Source: Bacteroidota bacterium (GTDB lineage Bacteria; Bacteroidota; Bacteroidia; Bacteroidales; Dysgonomonadaceae). Taken from it: a DNA stretch of 64,000 nucleotides. The notes under the pieces are model-generated. The model was given only the letters and a program-made list of their open reading frames with translations, had not been told where the DNA came from and ran no database searches. Positions 26,739 to 35,083 of this stretch are shown here, in pieces. Position 1 is the first letter of the stretch. Each line of letters opens with the position of its first letter. The translations under genes were made by a program, and so were the position numbers. Location of the stretch: the NCBI GenBank assembly GCA_023388315.1, contig JAEWGM010000002.1:1-64000 (forward strand), given 5' to 3'.

Positions 26739-26770
26739 TTTGGGGAAATACGCTTAATTTTTTAATTTTG
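26739..26770 (+). promoter_or_regulatory. Promoter of tRNA-Thr
   Basis: TTTG (26739-26742), 20 bases, TAATTTTG (26763-26770): good match to the Bacteroidota consensus, 15 bases before the tRNA. Confidence 0.8.
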
Positions 26771-26784
26771 CATCCCAAAACCAC

Positions 26785-26857
26785 GCCACAATAGCTCAGT
26801 TGGTAGAGTAACGCATTCGTAACGCGTCGGTCGCGAGTTCGAGTCTCGCTTGTGGCT
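26785..26857 (+). tRNA. tRNA-Thr (CGT)
   Basis: A 73-base cloverleaf starting GCCACAATAGCTCAGTTGGT with acceptor partner TTGTGGC and discriminator T. The anticodon loop TTCGTAA carries CGT, reading ACG. The T arm contains GAGTTCGAGTC. The base pair closing the anticodon loop is an A-C mismatch (ACGCA against CGCGT), otherwise the stems pair well. CCA is not encoded. Confidence 0.94.
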
Positions 26858-26888
26858 CTTCTTCCTTATCGGTATCCGTTCGCTTTAT

Positions 26889-27485
26889 TTACAGTGTTTT
26901 ATTAATCGCATCAATATAATTCAGCAGTTCTTCCCTGCCCTGCGCCTTTTCGGATGAGGTAACGAAAATAGGTGGCAACTCTTCCCACGTTTCCAATAAT
27001 TTCTCTTTATAGGCGTCAATGTTCATTTGCAAACGCCCTGTGCCCAACTTATCAGCTTTGGTGAACACAATGGCAAACGGCACACTGTTTTCACCCAGCC
27101 ATTCCATAAATTCAAGATCAATTTTCTGCGGCTCGTGACGGCAATCTACCAACACAAACAGCGCGGTCATTTGTGCGCGTTCCAGCACATAATCTTCAAT
27201 AATTTTGCGTAACCGCTCTCGATTTTCTTTTCCCCGACGGGCATAACCATATCCCGGCAAATCCACCAAATACCACTCGTCGTTAATAATGAAATGGTTG
27301 ATGAGCATTGTTTTTCCGGGCGTGGAAGACGTCATGGCCAATCCTTTCCGGTTCGTCAACATATTGATGAGCGACGATTTTCCCACGTTGGAACGCCCAA
27401 TAAACGCGTACTCGGGTTTGCCGTCTTGCGGGCATTTTTTGTAATCGGTATTGCTGATGACAAAGGCAGCATCTTTAATAATCAT
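26889..27485 (-). CDS. engB: Ribosome biogenesis GTP-binding protein YsxC/EngB
   Basis: GTPase needed for assembly of the large ribosomal subunit. The 198-residue protein has G1 GRSNVGKSSLIN (about residues 31-42), the G2 threonine in SSTPGKT, G3 DLPGYGYA, G4 TKADKL and G5 TSSEKAQG. The KxxR-rich switch region RRGKENRERLRKI is typical of the YihA/EngB group. Cytoplasmic, essential in most bacteria. It follows the sodium/solute symporter gene on the same strand after 12 bases, and converges on tRNA-Thr. Confidence 0.97.
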   Translation of the reverse strand: MIIKDAAFVISNTDYKKCPQDGKPEYAFIGRSNVGKSSLINMLTNRKGLAMTSSTPGKTMLINHFIINDEWYLVDLPGYGYARRGKENRERLRKIIEDYVLERAQMTALFVLVDCRHEPQKIDLEFMEWLGENSVPFAIVFTKADKLGTGRLQMNIDAYKEKLLETWEELPPIFVTSSEKAQGREELLNYIDAINKTL

Positions 27486-27497
27486 ATCGGTAAAAGT

Positions 27498-28979
27498 TTA
27501 AGAAAGTGCGGGTAACTTATTTTTATTATTGAAGGATAATGCCCAAAGGCCCAGCCCGGTGAGCAGTCCGTTTAGCAATAGCAATTCATAGCCCACATTG
27601 TAGTTATATATCTGCCTCATCCCCAATTCAATAAGGAAACACAGCACGGGCGCGGCAACGGCTACATATGGAACAAACCGATCGACGGGCTTTACTTTGG
27701 AGTATAACCCGAAAATATACAATCCCAGTAACGGCCCATAGGTGTACGACGCCAACTTGTAGATGGCAGTGAGAATGCTGTCGGAACCGATGGCCTCGAT
27801 AAGCAAAATGATTGCTACAAAAATTGCACTGATAACCAGATGCACCAGTCGGCGTGTTCGCACATTTTTTCTTTCTCTTTCCGGCGTTGCCGACACGGCT
27901 TTCATATTAAGGATGTCCACGCAAAACGAGGTGGTCAACGCCGTAAGCGCTGAGTCGGCACTCGAAAACGCGGCAGCCACAATTCCCACAATAAACACCC
28001 CAAACACCAACGTTCCAAGATAATTGCTGGCAAGCATCGGCAAAATATTGTCTGACACGGCCGGTAATTCAATGCCATTTTGCTGCGCAAATGTGAGCAA
28101 CAGCACACCAAGGCATAAGAAAAGAAAGTTGATGGGCGTAAACGCGAAACCGTACGAAACCACATTTTTTTGCGCGTCTTTCAAGCTCCTAATGGTAAGG
28201 TTTTTCTGCATTTGGTCTTGATCTAAACCCGTCATTACAATGGTGATGAACATCCCGCTAAAGAATTGCTTAAAGAAGTTTTGTGTGCTCGCCCAATCAT
28301 CAAACACAAAAATGCGTGAATGTGGGCTTTCTTTCACCACCGACACCAACCCTGCCATATTCAGGTTCATTGCCGTGGCAACCTGCCAAACAGTGAGCAC
28401 CAGCGCGGTAATAAACAGCAAGGTTTGCAACCAATCGGTCCAAATAATGGTTTTTATGCCGCTTCGGTGGCTATACATCCAAATAATGAGAATAATTCCC
28501 ACAACGGTTACCACAAACGGCACGTTCCACGCGTCAAACACCAAGGTTTGCAAAATAAACGCCACCAAATAAAGCCGTGCGGCAGCGCCCACAATTTTAG
28601 ACAGCAAGAAAAACCATGCACCGGTTTTGTAGGATTTTGGGCCATATCGTTGGTCGAGATAGCCGTATATGGTGGTGAGGTTCAATCGATAATAAAGCGG
28701 CAGTAGCACATACGCAATCACCAGATAGCCGAAAAAGAAGCCCAGCACCATTTGCATATAGGTCATATCCAGGTTTCGCACCATTCCGGGAACGGAAACA
28801 AAGGTAACGCCCGAAATGCTGGTTCCAATCATTCCAAAGGCCACCACATACCATTTTGATGATTTATTGGCGCGGAAAAACGCGTCGTTTCCCGAACTTT
28901 TTCTGCCCGTGAGATAGGAAATCAGCATCAATACGCCGAAATATATCGCGATAACCACTAATATAAAAGATGGTTTCAT
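27498..28979 (-). CDS. Sodium:solute symporter (SSS family)
   Basis: A 493-residue membrane protein of the SSF/SLC5 family with about 13 membrane helices. Family signs are ISYLTGRKSSGNDAFFRANKSSKWYVVAFGMIGTSISGVTFVSVPG in the first helices (read here as the region of residues 20-66), and VGIVAAAFSSADSALTALTTSFCVDI, which contains the sodium-binding Ser/Thr of helix 8 and is strongly conserved. The substrate is not evident; Bacteroidota have many such transporters for sugars, sialic acid or amino acids, and no catabolic genes lie beside it. It sits between a HAD phosphatase and engB, in short spacing with both. Confidence 0.9.
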   Translation of the reverse strand: MKPSFILVVIAIYFGVLMLISYLTGRKSSGNDAFFRANKSSKWYVVAFGMIGTSISGVTFVSVPGMVRNLDMTYMQMVLGFFFGYLVIAYVLLPLYYRLNLTTIYGYLDQRYGPKSYKTGAWFFLLSKIVGAAARLYLVAFILQTLVFDAWNVPFVVTVVGIILIIWMYSHRSGIKTIIWTDWLQTLLFITALVLTVWQVATAMNLNMAGLVSVVKESPHSRIFVFDDWASTQNFFKQFFSGMFITIVMTGLDQDQMQKNLTIRSLKDAQKNVVSYGFAFTPINFLFLCLGVLLLTFAQQNGIELPAVSDNILPMLASNYLGTLVFGVFIVGIVAAAFSSADSALTALTTSFCVDILNMKAVSATPERERKNVRTRRLVHLVISAIFVAIILLIEAIGSDSILTAIYKLASYTYGPLLGLYIFGLYSKVKPVDRFVPYVAVAAPVLCFLIELGMRQIYNYNVGYELLLLNGLLTGLGLWALSFNNKNKLPALS

Positions 28980-28989
28980 AGTTTGTTCT

Positions 28990-29619
28990 TTAGATGGTAA
29001 GAAAATGATGGGCCAATTCCGGAAAAGAATCGAATTTCAGCGCGTAGTTGGTGGTTTGTCCAAACCCATACGAAACAAAAACAAACGGTACGCCCGCCAA
29101 TGCCGATTGAGTAGCATCAGAATCCGTATCGCCGATATAAACAGGCGATTGAAGTTGGTGTTTGTCGATAAGCAACTGCAAATTATGGGATTTTGGCATC
29201 AAGTTCATCCCGTGTTCCATATAATCGATAAAAAGATGTCCGGTGCCGGTGTGTTTCATAAAATTTACCAACCCACCCTCTTCGCAATTGCTGAGCATGA
29301 AAAGTTTATATTTTTTTGAGAGTTGCTCCAATCCTTCGTGAACGCCATCGTAAATGGTGGGATTCATTGTGGGAAGCGTTTGCTGATAAATGGTAATAAC
29401 TTCGTCAAATAGGTTGTCTTGCTCGGTTGTGGATGCTTCGGGAATGATGGCATTGAGCATTACGCGGGCTTCTTTTCCCATCAAACCCATAATATCGGTA
29501 CGGGAAACTCTTTTTGCGTAACCGGTTTTCTCCAACCCTTTATTCCACACATCTACGTAAGTATCAACGTTATCCCAAAGGGTACCGTCCATATCAAAAA
29601 TTAAACTGTCGGGATTCAA
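28990..29619 (-). CDS. HAD-superfamily phosphatase
   Basis: A 209-residue hydrolase with the four HAD motifs: FDMDGTLWDN (nucleophile Asp 9 and acid Asp 11), FMLSNCEEGG (motif II Ser), a Lys in MPKSHNLQ (motif III) and YIGDTDSDATQSALAG (motif IV acids). An all-helical cap follows motif I, as in phosphoglycolate phosphatase-like enzymes. The substrate is unknown. It precedes the symporter gene by 10 bases and probably shares its transcript; the promoter at 29649-29680 fits as the start of the three-gene unit HAD-symporter-engB. Confidence 0.9.
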   Translation of the reverse strand: MNPDSLIFDMDGTLWDNVDTYVDVWNKGLEKTGYAKRVSRTDIMGLMGKEARVMLNAIIPEASTTEQDNLFDEVITIYQQTLPTMNPTIYDGVHEGLEQLSKKYKLFMLSNCEEGGLVNFMKHTGTGHLFIDYMEHGMNLMPKSHNLQLLIDKHQLQSPVYIGDTDSDATQSALAGVPFVFVSYGFGQTTNYALKFDSFPELAHHFLTI

Positions 29620-29648
29620 AATAGTGTTGTTTTTTATTTTCAGAGGTG

Positions 29649-29680
29649 CAAAAATACCTCAAAAAGGGCGAAAGGACAAA
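29649..29680 (-). promoter_or_regulatory. Promoter of the HAD-symporter-engB unit
   Basis: Read on the minus strand: TTTG (29677-29680), 20 bases, TATTTTTG (29649-29656), 29 bases before the HAD start codon. Confidence 0.78.
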
Positions 29681-29746
29681 TATAATTACATCTAAAAACA
29701 AAAAGCGGGCCTGTGTGTTTTAAAGGAAAACAATAGGCCATCCAAA

Positions 29747-30694
29747 ATGAAGAAAACAAAAGTATGTGTTATCATCAATCCCATATCGGGAACGGAATCT
29801 AAAAAAAACATCCCGGAATTTGTAGCGGCGGCGTTGGATCCCAAAATTTTTGATGTGTACATTCGTATTACCGGATATCCCGGGCACGCCACAGAAATTG
29901 CGCGTGAAGCGGTAAAGAAGAAGTACAAATACGTGATCACAGCCGGCGGCGACGGCACCGTGAACGAAGTGGCAAAGAAGCTGGTGAACACTGACACCAT
30001 TTTGGGAATCATCCCCTTTGGTTCCGGGAATGGATTGGCGCGCGAATTGGGTATTTCAATGGACGCAGAAAAGGCCATCGATGTTATTCTGCAAGGCAAC
30101 ACCCGCACCATTGACTACGGCGTAGCCAACGAACATATTTTCTTTTGCACGTGCGGCTTTGGCTTCGACGCGTTTATCAGCGATAGATTCGCCGAAGAAA
30201 AGAAGCGCGGCCCCTTTGGCTATGTACGCAACGTGCTGGAAAGCGTGGTCGATTTTAAATCGGACGAATATGAAATCACGTCGGATGAAGGAACCATCAA
30301 GGAACGCGCTTTTGTGCTCACCTGCGCCAATGCGTCGCAATACGGAAACGAAGTCTACATCGCCCCCGACGCGAATATGGAAGACGGGAAAATGAATGTA
30401 ACCATTCTTAAACCGCTAAAAGCACACGAGTTACCTCAAACAACACTGCAGCTGTTCACCAAAAATATCGATAAAAACAGCAAAATGATTTCGCTGCTTA
30501 CCAGCAAACTTCACATTAAACGCTCACGCAGCGGTATGATGCACGTAGATGGCGAGCCGTATGAAACCGGAAAAGAAATTAACGTGGAAATTATTCATAA
30601 AGGGCTCACCGTTTTGGCTCCGCCGGAGGTGAAGTTAACGCGCAAAGAGAACGACAATGTATTCAGCGCGCTAACTCGTTGGATAAACGGGTAG
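29747..30694 (+). CDS. Diacylglycerol kinase-type lipid kinase
   Basis: A 315-residue lipid kinase of the DagK/YegS family. The catalytic domain has ITAGGDGTVNEVAKKL (GGDGT, ATP binding, about residues 64-75) and GIIPFGSGNGLARELG (about 87-102). The C-terminal beta domain contains MMHVDGEPYE, the usual D-G-E motif. Such enzymes phosphorylate diacylglycerol or related lipids at the inner membrane; the true lipid substrate is not known here. It is divergent from the HAD gene with about 125 bases between them. Confidence 0.92.
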   Translation: MKKTKVCVIINPISGTESKKNIPEFVAAALDPKIFDVYIRITGYPGHATEIAREAVKKKYKYVITAGGDGTVNEVAKKLVNTDTILGIIPFGSGNGLARELGISMDAEKAIDVILQGNTRTIDYGVANEHIFFCTCGFGFDAFISDRFAEEKKRGPFGYVRNVLESVVDFKSDEYEITSDEGTIKERAFVLTCANASQYGNEVYIAPDANMEDGKMNVTILKPLKAHELPQTTLQLFTKNIDKNSKMISLLTSKLHIKRSRSGMMHVDGEPYETGKEINVEIIHKGLTVLAPPEVKLTRKENDNVFSALTRWING

Positions 30695-30929
30695 AAACTA
30701 GGTCTGTCTTTAACAGCTTGACCGCATACAACTTACTCAGCGTTATTAACCGGCAAATAATTTTTCTAAACTCATGAATCGAAACGGAAAATAATATCAG
30801 GGGTCTTATACGTTTATGTAATAGTTCTTGTTCAATGGGTTTTATGCAATATTCATATGAGTACATACCTTGTACACCCATCTCTTGGTTTAAAGCATAA
30901 ACACCCAATCTCAAAACTTTTTCCCAAAA

Positions 30930-30953
30930 ATATTGTTTTAATCTAAACAATAT
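30930..30953. promoter_or_regulatory. Inverted repeat upstream of the first DUF3575 gene
   Basis: ATATTGTTT and AAACAATAT form a perfect 9-base inverted repeat with a 6-base centre, ending 17 bases before the start codon. It has no T run, so an operator or a leader hairpin is more likely than a terminator. The rest of the 276-base gap after the lipid kinase gene contains no gene I can support. Confidence 0.5.
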
Positions 30954-30970
30954 CACATAAAACAAACAAC

Positions 30971-31549
30971 ATGATGCAGAGATTTAAAACTATGACAATA
31001 ATCTTGTTCTTTTCAACAGGATTGTTTTTTAGCGCTCATGCGCAAAAAGCCGCAGTTAAAACCAACCTTCCATACTTAATCACCACTACGCCCAATTTGG
31101 GGTTGGAATTTGCCGTGGGAGATAAAATGAGTATTGAGTTATCGGGCGGTGTTAACCCGTTTTCGTTTGGAGAGAATAAACAACTGAAACACTGGGTTAT
31201 TTGGCCCGAGTTACGCTATTGGACGTGCGAAACATTCAACGGCCATTTTTTTGGCTTGCACGGTGTGGGCGGACAATTTAATGTGGGCGGATTTGATATC
31301 CCGATTTGGAAGTTAGATCGCTTAAAAGACCGCAGATACGACGGTTCAGCCATTGGAGCCGGTATTAGCTATGGCTATCAGTGGATTATTAATGACCACT
31401 GGGGATTTGAATTTACCATTGGAGGAGGCTTCGCGCGCTTCAACTACGATGTGTACAGTTTGGGAGATAAAGGTGAAAAACTGGGTGATGGGGAGAAAAA
31501 CTATTTCGGCCCCACTAAAGCCGGATTATCCATTGTGTATGTTTTTTAA
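30971..31549 (+). CDS. DUF3575 outer-membrane protein, copy 1
   Basis: A 192-residue exported protein with signal peptide ending SAHAQ and a DUF3575 domain over nearly all of the rest: AAVKTNLPYLITTTPNLGLEFAVG, LKHWVIWPELRYW, FFGLHGVGGQFNVGG, and the ending FGPTKAGLSIVYVF, with a terminal Phe and alternating strands that suggest a small beta-barrel. In Bacteroidales DUF3575 genes usually sit in fimbrillin/Mfa-type loci next to DUF3868 genes. The same pairing is seen here, since the next gene encodes a DUF3868/OmpA protein and a second DUF3575 gene follows it. No fimbrillin gene is present. Confidence 0.88.
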   Translation: MMQRFKTMTIILFFSTGLFFSAHAQKAAVKTNLPYLITTTPNLGLEFAVGDKMSIELSGGVNPFSFGENKQLKHWVIWPELRYWTCETFNGHFFGLHGVGGQFNVGGFDIPIWKLDRLKDRRYDGSAIGAGISYGYQWIINDHWGFEFTIGGGFARFNYDVYSLGDKGEKLGDGEKNYFGPTKAGLSIVYVF

Positions 31550-31568
31550 ATAAGAAAGGAGTAAACAG

Positions 31569-33035
31569 ATGAAAAAGAAAATATATATCTTCCTAAGCCT
31601 CGTTTTAATATCAGTATCGCTTACGGCGCAGGTAAATTATTTGAATCAGATAGCGTTTAACAATCAAACGGCCGATCGCGAATCGGGAAATGTGAACATA
31701 CAAATGGATGTGGATGTGAGCAACTTGAACATCAGCAACCAGCATATGGTGGTGTTAACGCCCACCCTCAATTCGGTGGATGGGGTAACAAAACTCGATT
31801 TGCCCGCCATTGTGGTGAGCGGCAAAACCCGAAGTAAAGCAATTAGCCGAGCCATTAATGTAGGTGGAAAACAGCTTTTCGCTAAAGAGCCTTTTGCCCT
31901 TGTTACGCGTGAAAGAGGAATGCAGCAGGTGATTCCATACAATGTGACCGTTCCGCTGGAAGACTGGATGCGCCGCGCCACGCTCACTGTGAACGAAGAA
32001 GTGAGGGCTTGCGCCGATTGTCCCGGATGTGAGTTGGGCGTAGGCCAAATGCTGTTGTCGGAAAGATTGCTTCCGGAAGACTTCAAGCCAACCTATGAGT
32101 TGATTTATATCACACCCGAAGTGGAAGCCGTAAAACAACGCAGCGAAACGCATGATGCCCTCTTAAACTTTAAAGTAGGAAAAGCCGATATCTTGCCCGA
32201 TTTTGGAAACAACGCGTCGGAACTCGCAAAAGTTGACCGCACCATTCGCGAAGTGCAAAACGATAAAGATTTGACCATTACCGACCTGTCCATTACCGGA
32301 TTCGCGTCGCCCGAAGGTAGCGTAACAAGCAATATGAATCTGTCGCAACGCCGCGCCAACGCCTTTGCCGATTATCTATCATCGAAATACGGAATGCCTA
32401 AAAACCAATTCAAAGTAAGTTGGAAAGGCGAAGACTGGGAAGGCTTGAGGAAAGCGGTGGAAATGTCAAACTTAGCCGATAAAAGTGCTATCTTAAGCAT
32501 CATTAGTAACGTTAGCAATCCCGATGCTCGCGACGCGGAACTGAAAAAACTCTCGCGCGGACAAACGTATCAAACGTTGCTGAACACATATTATCCGCCT
32601 TTGCGCCGCAACGAGTACACCATTGCCTACATCGCGCGCCCATTTGATGTGAACGAGGCAAAAGCGGCTATGAGCACTCGTCCGCAATTACTGAGTTTGA
32701 ATGAAATGTTCCATGTGGCGCAAACTTATCCTAAAGGCAGTGCACAGTTTAAGGAAGTATTCGACGTGGCTGCCCGCATGTATCCCAACGATCCGGTTGC
32801 AAATTTGAACGCCGCTACCGTTGAACTGGAAGGCGGAAACGTGGATGGCGCCATTGCTCGTCTCGAAAAATTCAAAGATTTGCCCGAAGCTTGGAACAAC
32901 TTAGGTTACGCGTTGGTGCAAAAACAAAGATATGAAGAAGCATTATCGTATTTCGACCGCGCTGCCGAGCGTGGCGATGCCGTAGCACGAGAAAACGCAG
33001 TGCAGTTGAGAAGATTTTTGGAAGATCAGAGGTAG
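31569..33035 (+). CDS. DUF3868 / OmpA-like / TPR exported protein
   Basis: A 488-residue exported protein (signal MKKKIYIFLSLVLISVSLTAQ). Residues about 22-150 fit DUF3868, ending in a Cys pair motif CADCPGC. Residues about 200-310 look OmpA-like, with LNFKVGKADILPDFGNN and TDLSITGFASPEG...NLSQRRANAFADYL, the peptidoglycan-binding pattern. The C-terminal 100 residues contain TPR-like helices (LNAATVELEGGNVDGAIARL; EALSYFDRAAERGD). An AAGGAG sequence about ten bases before the ATG is an unusually good ribosome-binding site for this genome. Together with the flanking DUF3575 proteins it probably anchors an outer-membrane assembly to the cell wall; this is inference. Confidence 0.85.
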   Translation: MKKKIYIFLSLVLISVSLTAQVNYLNQIAFNNQTADRESGNVNIQMDVDVSNLNISNQHMVVLTPTLNSVDGVTKLDLPAIVVSGKTRSKAISRAINVGGKQLFAKEPFALVTRERGMQQVIPYNVTVPLEDWMRRATLTVNEEVRACADCPGCELGVGQMLLSERLLPEDFKPTYELIYITPEVEAVKQRSETHDALLNFKVGKADILPDFGNNASELAKVDRTIREVQNDKDLTITDLSITGFASPEGSVTSNMNLSQRRANAFADYLSSKYGMPKNQFKVSWKGEDWEGLRKAVEMSNLADKSAILSIISNVSNPDARDAELKKLSRGQTYQTLLNTYYPPLRRNEYTIAYIARPFDVNEAKAAMSTRPQLLSLNEMFHVAQTYPKGSAQFKEVFDVAARMYPNDPVANLNAATVELEGGNVDGAIARLEKFKDLPEAWNNLGYALVQKQRYEEALSYFDRAAERGDAVARENAVQLRRFLEDQR

Positions 33036-33054
33036 ACCTATTTTTTCGGAAAGT

Positions 33055-33087
33055 ATAGCCGGGTTTTTATAAATCCGGCTATCTTTG
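33055..33087 (+). promoter_or_regulatory. Hairpin and -7 element between DUF3868 and second DUF3575 genes
   Basis: ATAGCCGGGTTT and AAATCCGGCTAT (33055-33082) form a 12-base-pair hairpin with one G-U pair. The -7 element TATCTTTG (33080-33087) overlaps its right arm, and the second DUF3575 gene starts 25 bases later. The hairpin may end the upstream transcript, with a new promoter starting at once. Confidence 0.6.
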
Positions 33088-33112
33088 TAATTATAAACGT
33101 CTAAAGAGTATT

Positions 33113-33703
33113 ATGAAAACAACTTGGGAGCTAATAAGAAAAATCGTTTTGTCAAGTTTGTTCTGCGTATTATTTCTTACAAATATTGATGCGCAAAAAC
33201 TCATTGGAGTAAAAACAAACATTCCACATTGGGCAACTGCATCACCGAATATTGGAGTGGAAGTTGCATTCAACAGTAAAATGACACTTGAACTTTCCGG
33301 TGGGTACAATCCTTTTGAATTTGCAGATAATCAACAATGGAAACATTGGGTAATTTGGCCTGAAATCCGCTATTGGTTTTGGGAGCCATTTTATGGACAT
33401 TTAATTGGGGTGCATGGCGTATTTTCAAAATTTGATATCGGTGGCTTGAAGTTGCCGATTAAGAAATTAGACCCATTAAAAGATCGTCGATATCAAGGGG
33501 ATATAAATGGTGTTGGTTTGAGCTACGGATATGCTTGGATAATAGGAAACACTCTCCTTCTCGAAATCTCTGCCGGAGTGGGTTATGGACGATTGAATTA
33601 CGATGTATTTACTAAGGGGAGAGAAGGATATAAAATTAACGAAGGTAGAAAACATTACATTGGTCCCACAAAAGGCGCTATTTCTTTGGTTTACCTATTC
33701 TGA
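33113..33703 (+). CDS. DUF3575 outer-membrane protein, copy 2
   Basis: A 196-residue paralogue of the protein at 30971, sharing the AVKTN/GVKTNIPHWATASPN start, WKHWVIWPEIRYWFWEPFYGH, LDPLKDRRYQG, SYGYAWIIGN and the end GPTKGAISLVYLF. The signal peptide ends near NIDAQ. Its base composition is noticeably more A/T-rich than copy 1, so the two are not a recent duplication or one was acquired separately. It has its own -7 element. Likely an outer-membrane partner of the DUF3868/OmpA protein. Confidence 0.87.
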   Translation: MKTTWELIRKIVLSSLFCVLFLTNIDAQKLIGVKTNIPHWATASPNIGVEVAFNSKMTLELSGGYNPFEFADNQQWKHWVIWPEIRYWFWEPFYGHLIGVHGVFSKFDIGGLKLPIKKLDPLKDRRYQGDINGVGLSYGYAWIIGNTLLLEISAGVGYGRLNYDVFTKGREGYKINEGRKHYIGPTKGAISLVYLF

Positions 33704-33781
33704 CACTTTAAAACATACCGTTTTCTGTGTATTTGGTAGATTCATGAAATTATCAACTGTTTTTTCTTAAGTTTATAATTT

Positions 33782-34867
33782 ATGATCCGCAAAATAATCC
33801 ATATCGATATGGATGCGTTTTATGCCTCCATTGAACAGCGCGATAATCCCGAATATCGTGGCAAGCCTTTGGCTGTGGGTTATGGCGGGAAACGCGGCGT
33901 GGTTGCGGCAGCCAGCTACGAAGCCCGTCCCTATGGCGTGCGTTCTGCGATGGCATCGGTAACGGCGTTGCGAAAATGCCCTCACTTGACTTTTGTGATG
34001 CCTCGTTTTGAAGTGTATAAAGCCGTATCGGCTCAAATAATGCAGATTTTCAGGCAATACACCGAAAAGGTGGAGCCGCTGTCTCTTGATGAAGCTTTTT
34101 TAGACGTTACCGAGAACAAAAAAGAAATACAGATTGCCACGGAAATAGCCAAAGAAATCAAACAAAAAATTCATCTCCAAACCCAATTGACCGCCTCCGC
34201 CGGAGTTTCGTACAACAAGTTTTTAGCGAAAATCGCCTCCGATATCAATAAACCGAACGGTTTATATGTGATTACACCTAAAAAAGCGGAGAAGTTTCTT
34301 GAAAAACTACCCATAGAAAAGTTCTTTGGTGTTGGGCGGGTTACTGCTCAACGTATGCACGAATTGGGCATTAAAAACGGGGCTGATTTGAAAAAACACA
34401 CCGAGATGGAGCTTATTCACCATTTCGGGAAAGCCGGTTCTGCGTATTATCACTTTGTGCGCGGCATTGATGAGCGCGAAGTGGAATCGGAGCGGGTGAG
34501 AAAATCCTTGGGCGTGGAAGAAACATTCAGCGAAGACCTTTACGAAATGGTCGATCTTCTTCGCGAATTAGACGAAATAGCCCAAGAAGTTCATCGCCGA
34601 GCCGAAAAACGAAATTTCAGGTCGAAAACACTCACTTTGAAAGTGAAATATGCCGATTTTACCATCATTACACGAAGCCGCACGGTGGATTATTACATCA
34701 AATCCTACCAACAACTTTTCAATTTAGGCAAAGAATTGCTTTTGCAAGTGGACGATATAGAGGAACGTAAAATCAGATTGATGGGATTAACGCTGAAAAA
34801 TGCCGAAGCCGACAGCATCATATTGACAAATATGCCGGTGCAGTTAACGTTGGAGTTTAAAGAATAA
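33782..34867 (+). CDS. dinB: DNA polymerase IV (Y family)
   Basis: Error-prone translesion polymerase. The 361-residue protein begins MIRKIIHIDMDAFYASIEQRD with the first metal-binding Asp, has the active-site SLDEAFLDVT (Asp-Glu pair), YNKFLAKIASD, a helix-hairpin-helix near KFFGVGRVTAQRM, and a little-finger domain (about 240-350). The C-terminus lacks an obvious clamp-binding motif beyond NMPVQLTLEF, where QLTLEF fits the beta-clamp consensus QLxLF loosely. It is a single gene with no umuD or imuA neighbour. No LexA box recognisable to me lies upstream. Confidence 0.95.
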   Translation: MIRKIIHIDMDAFYASIEQRDNPEYRGKPLAVGYGGKRGVVAAASYEARPYGVRSAMASVTALRKCPHLTFVMPRFEVYKAVSAQIMQIFRQYTEKVEPLSLDEAFLDVTENKKEIQIATEIAKEIKQKIHLQTQLTASAGVSYNKFLAKIASDINKPNGLYVITPKKAEKFLEKLPIEKFFGVGRVTAQRMHELGIKNGADLKKHTEMELIHHFGKAGSAYYHFVRGIDEREVESERVRKSLGVEETFSEDLYEMVDLLRELDEIAQEVHRRAEKRNFRSKTLTLKVKYADFTIITRSRTVDYYIKSYQQLFNLGKELLLQVDDIEERKIRLMGLTLKNAEADSIILTNMPVQLTLEFKE

Positions 34868-34911
34868 TTGTTGGCGTAGTATTTTTCCTCGAAAAAATCA
34901 ATTTAACAATT

Positions 34912-35001
34912 AAGTTGGGCTTACAGCCCGCCAACTTGATGATTTACCTTTAACCCAACGCGTTGCATTGGGTTAAATTAATCCGAGCTTTCAGCCCGAG
35001 A
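34912..35001. repeat. REP-like palindrome cluster after dinB
   Basis: Three stem-loops in a row: AAGTTGGGC-TTACA-GCCC with outer arm CCAACTT (34912-34937), TAACCCA/TGGGTTA around the perfect palindrome CAACGCGTTG (34951-34975), and CGAGC-TTTCA-GCCCG (34984-34998). They resemble dispersed Bacteroidota repeats, and TAACCCA/TGGGTTA recalls stems of the RAYT array at 52467-53698. Confidence 0.7.
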
Positions 35002-35083
35002 TGAATGGTTAATGAATTTCAGAATCGCTTCCAACGTCAGACATCGGTCTTCCGTCTTCCGTCTCAGTTCTTCAAATCCTAGC

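Noticed and set aside
30930..30953. Invertible promoter for phase variation
   Set aside because: Only one short palindrome is present; a phase switch would need two separated inverted repeats around a promoter and usually a recombinase gene, neither of which is seen.
30663..30965. Minus-strand 100-residue frame between the lipid kinase and DUF3575 genes
   Set aside because: It overlaps the end of the lipid kinase gene, has no recognisable domain and no promoter; the inverted repeat at 30930 lies within its first codons. A remnant of a gene cannot be excluded.
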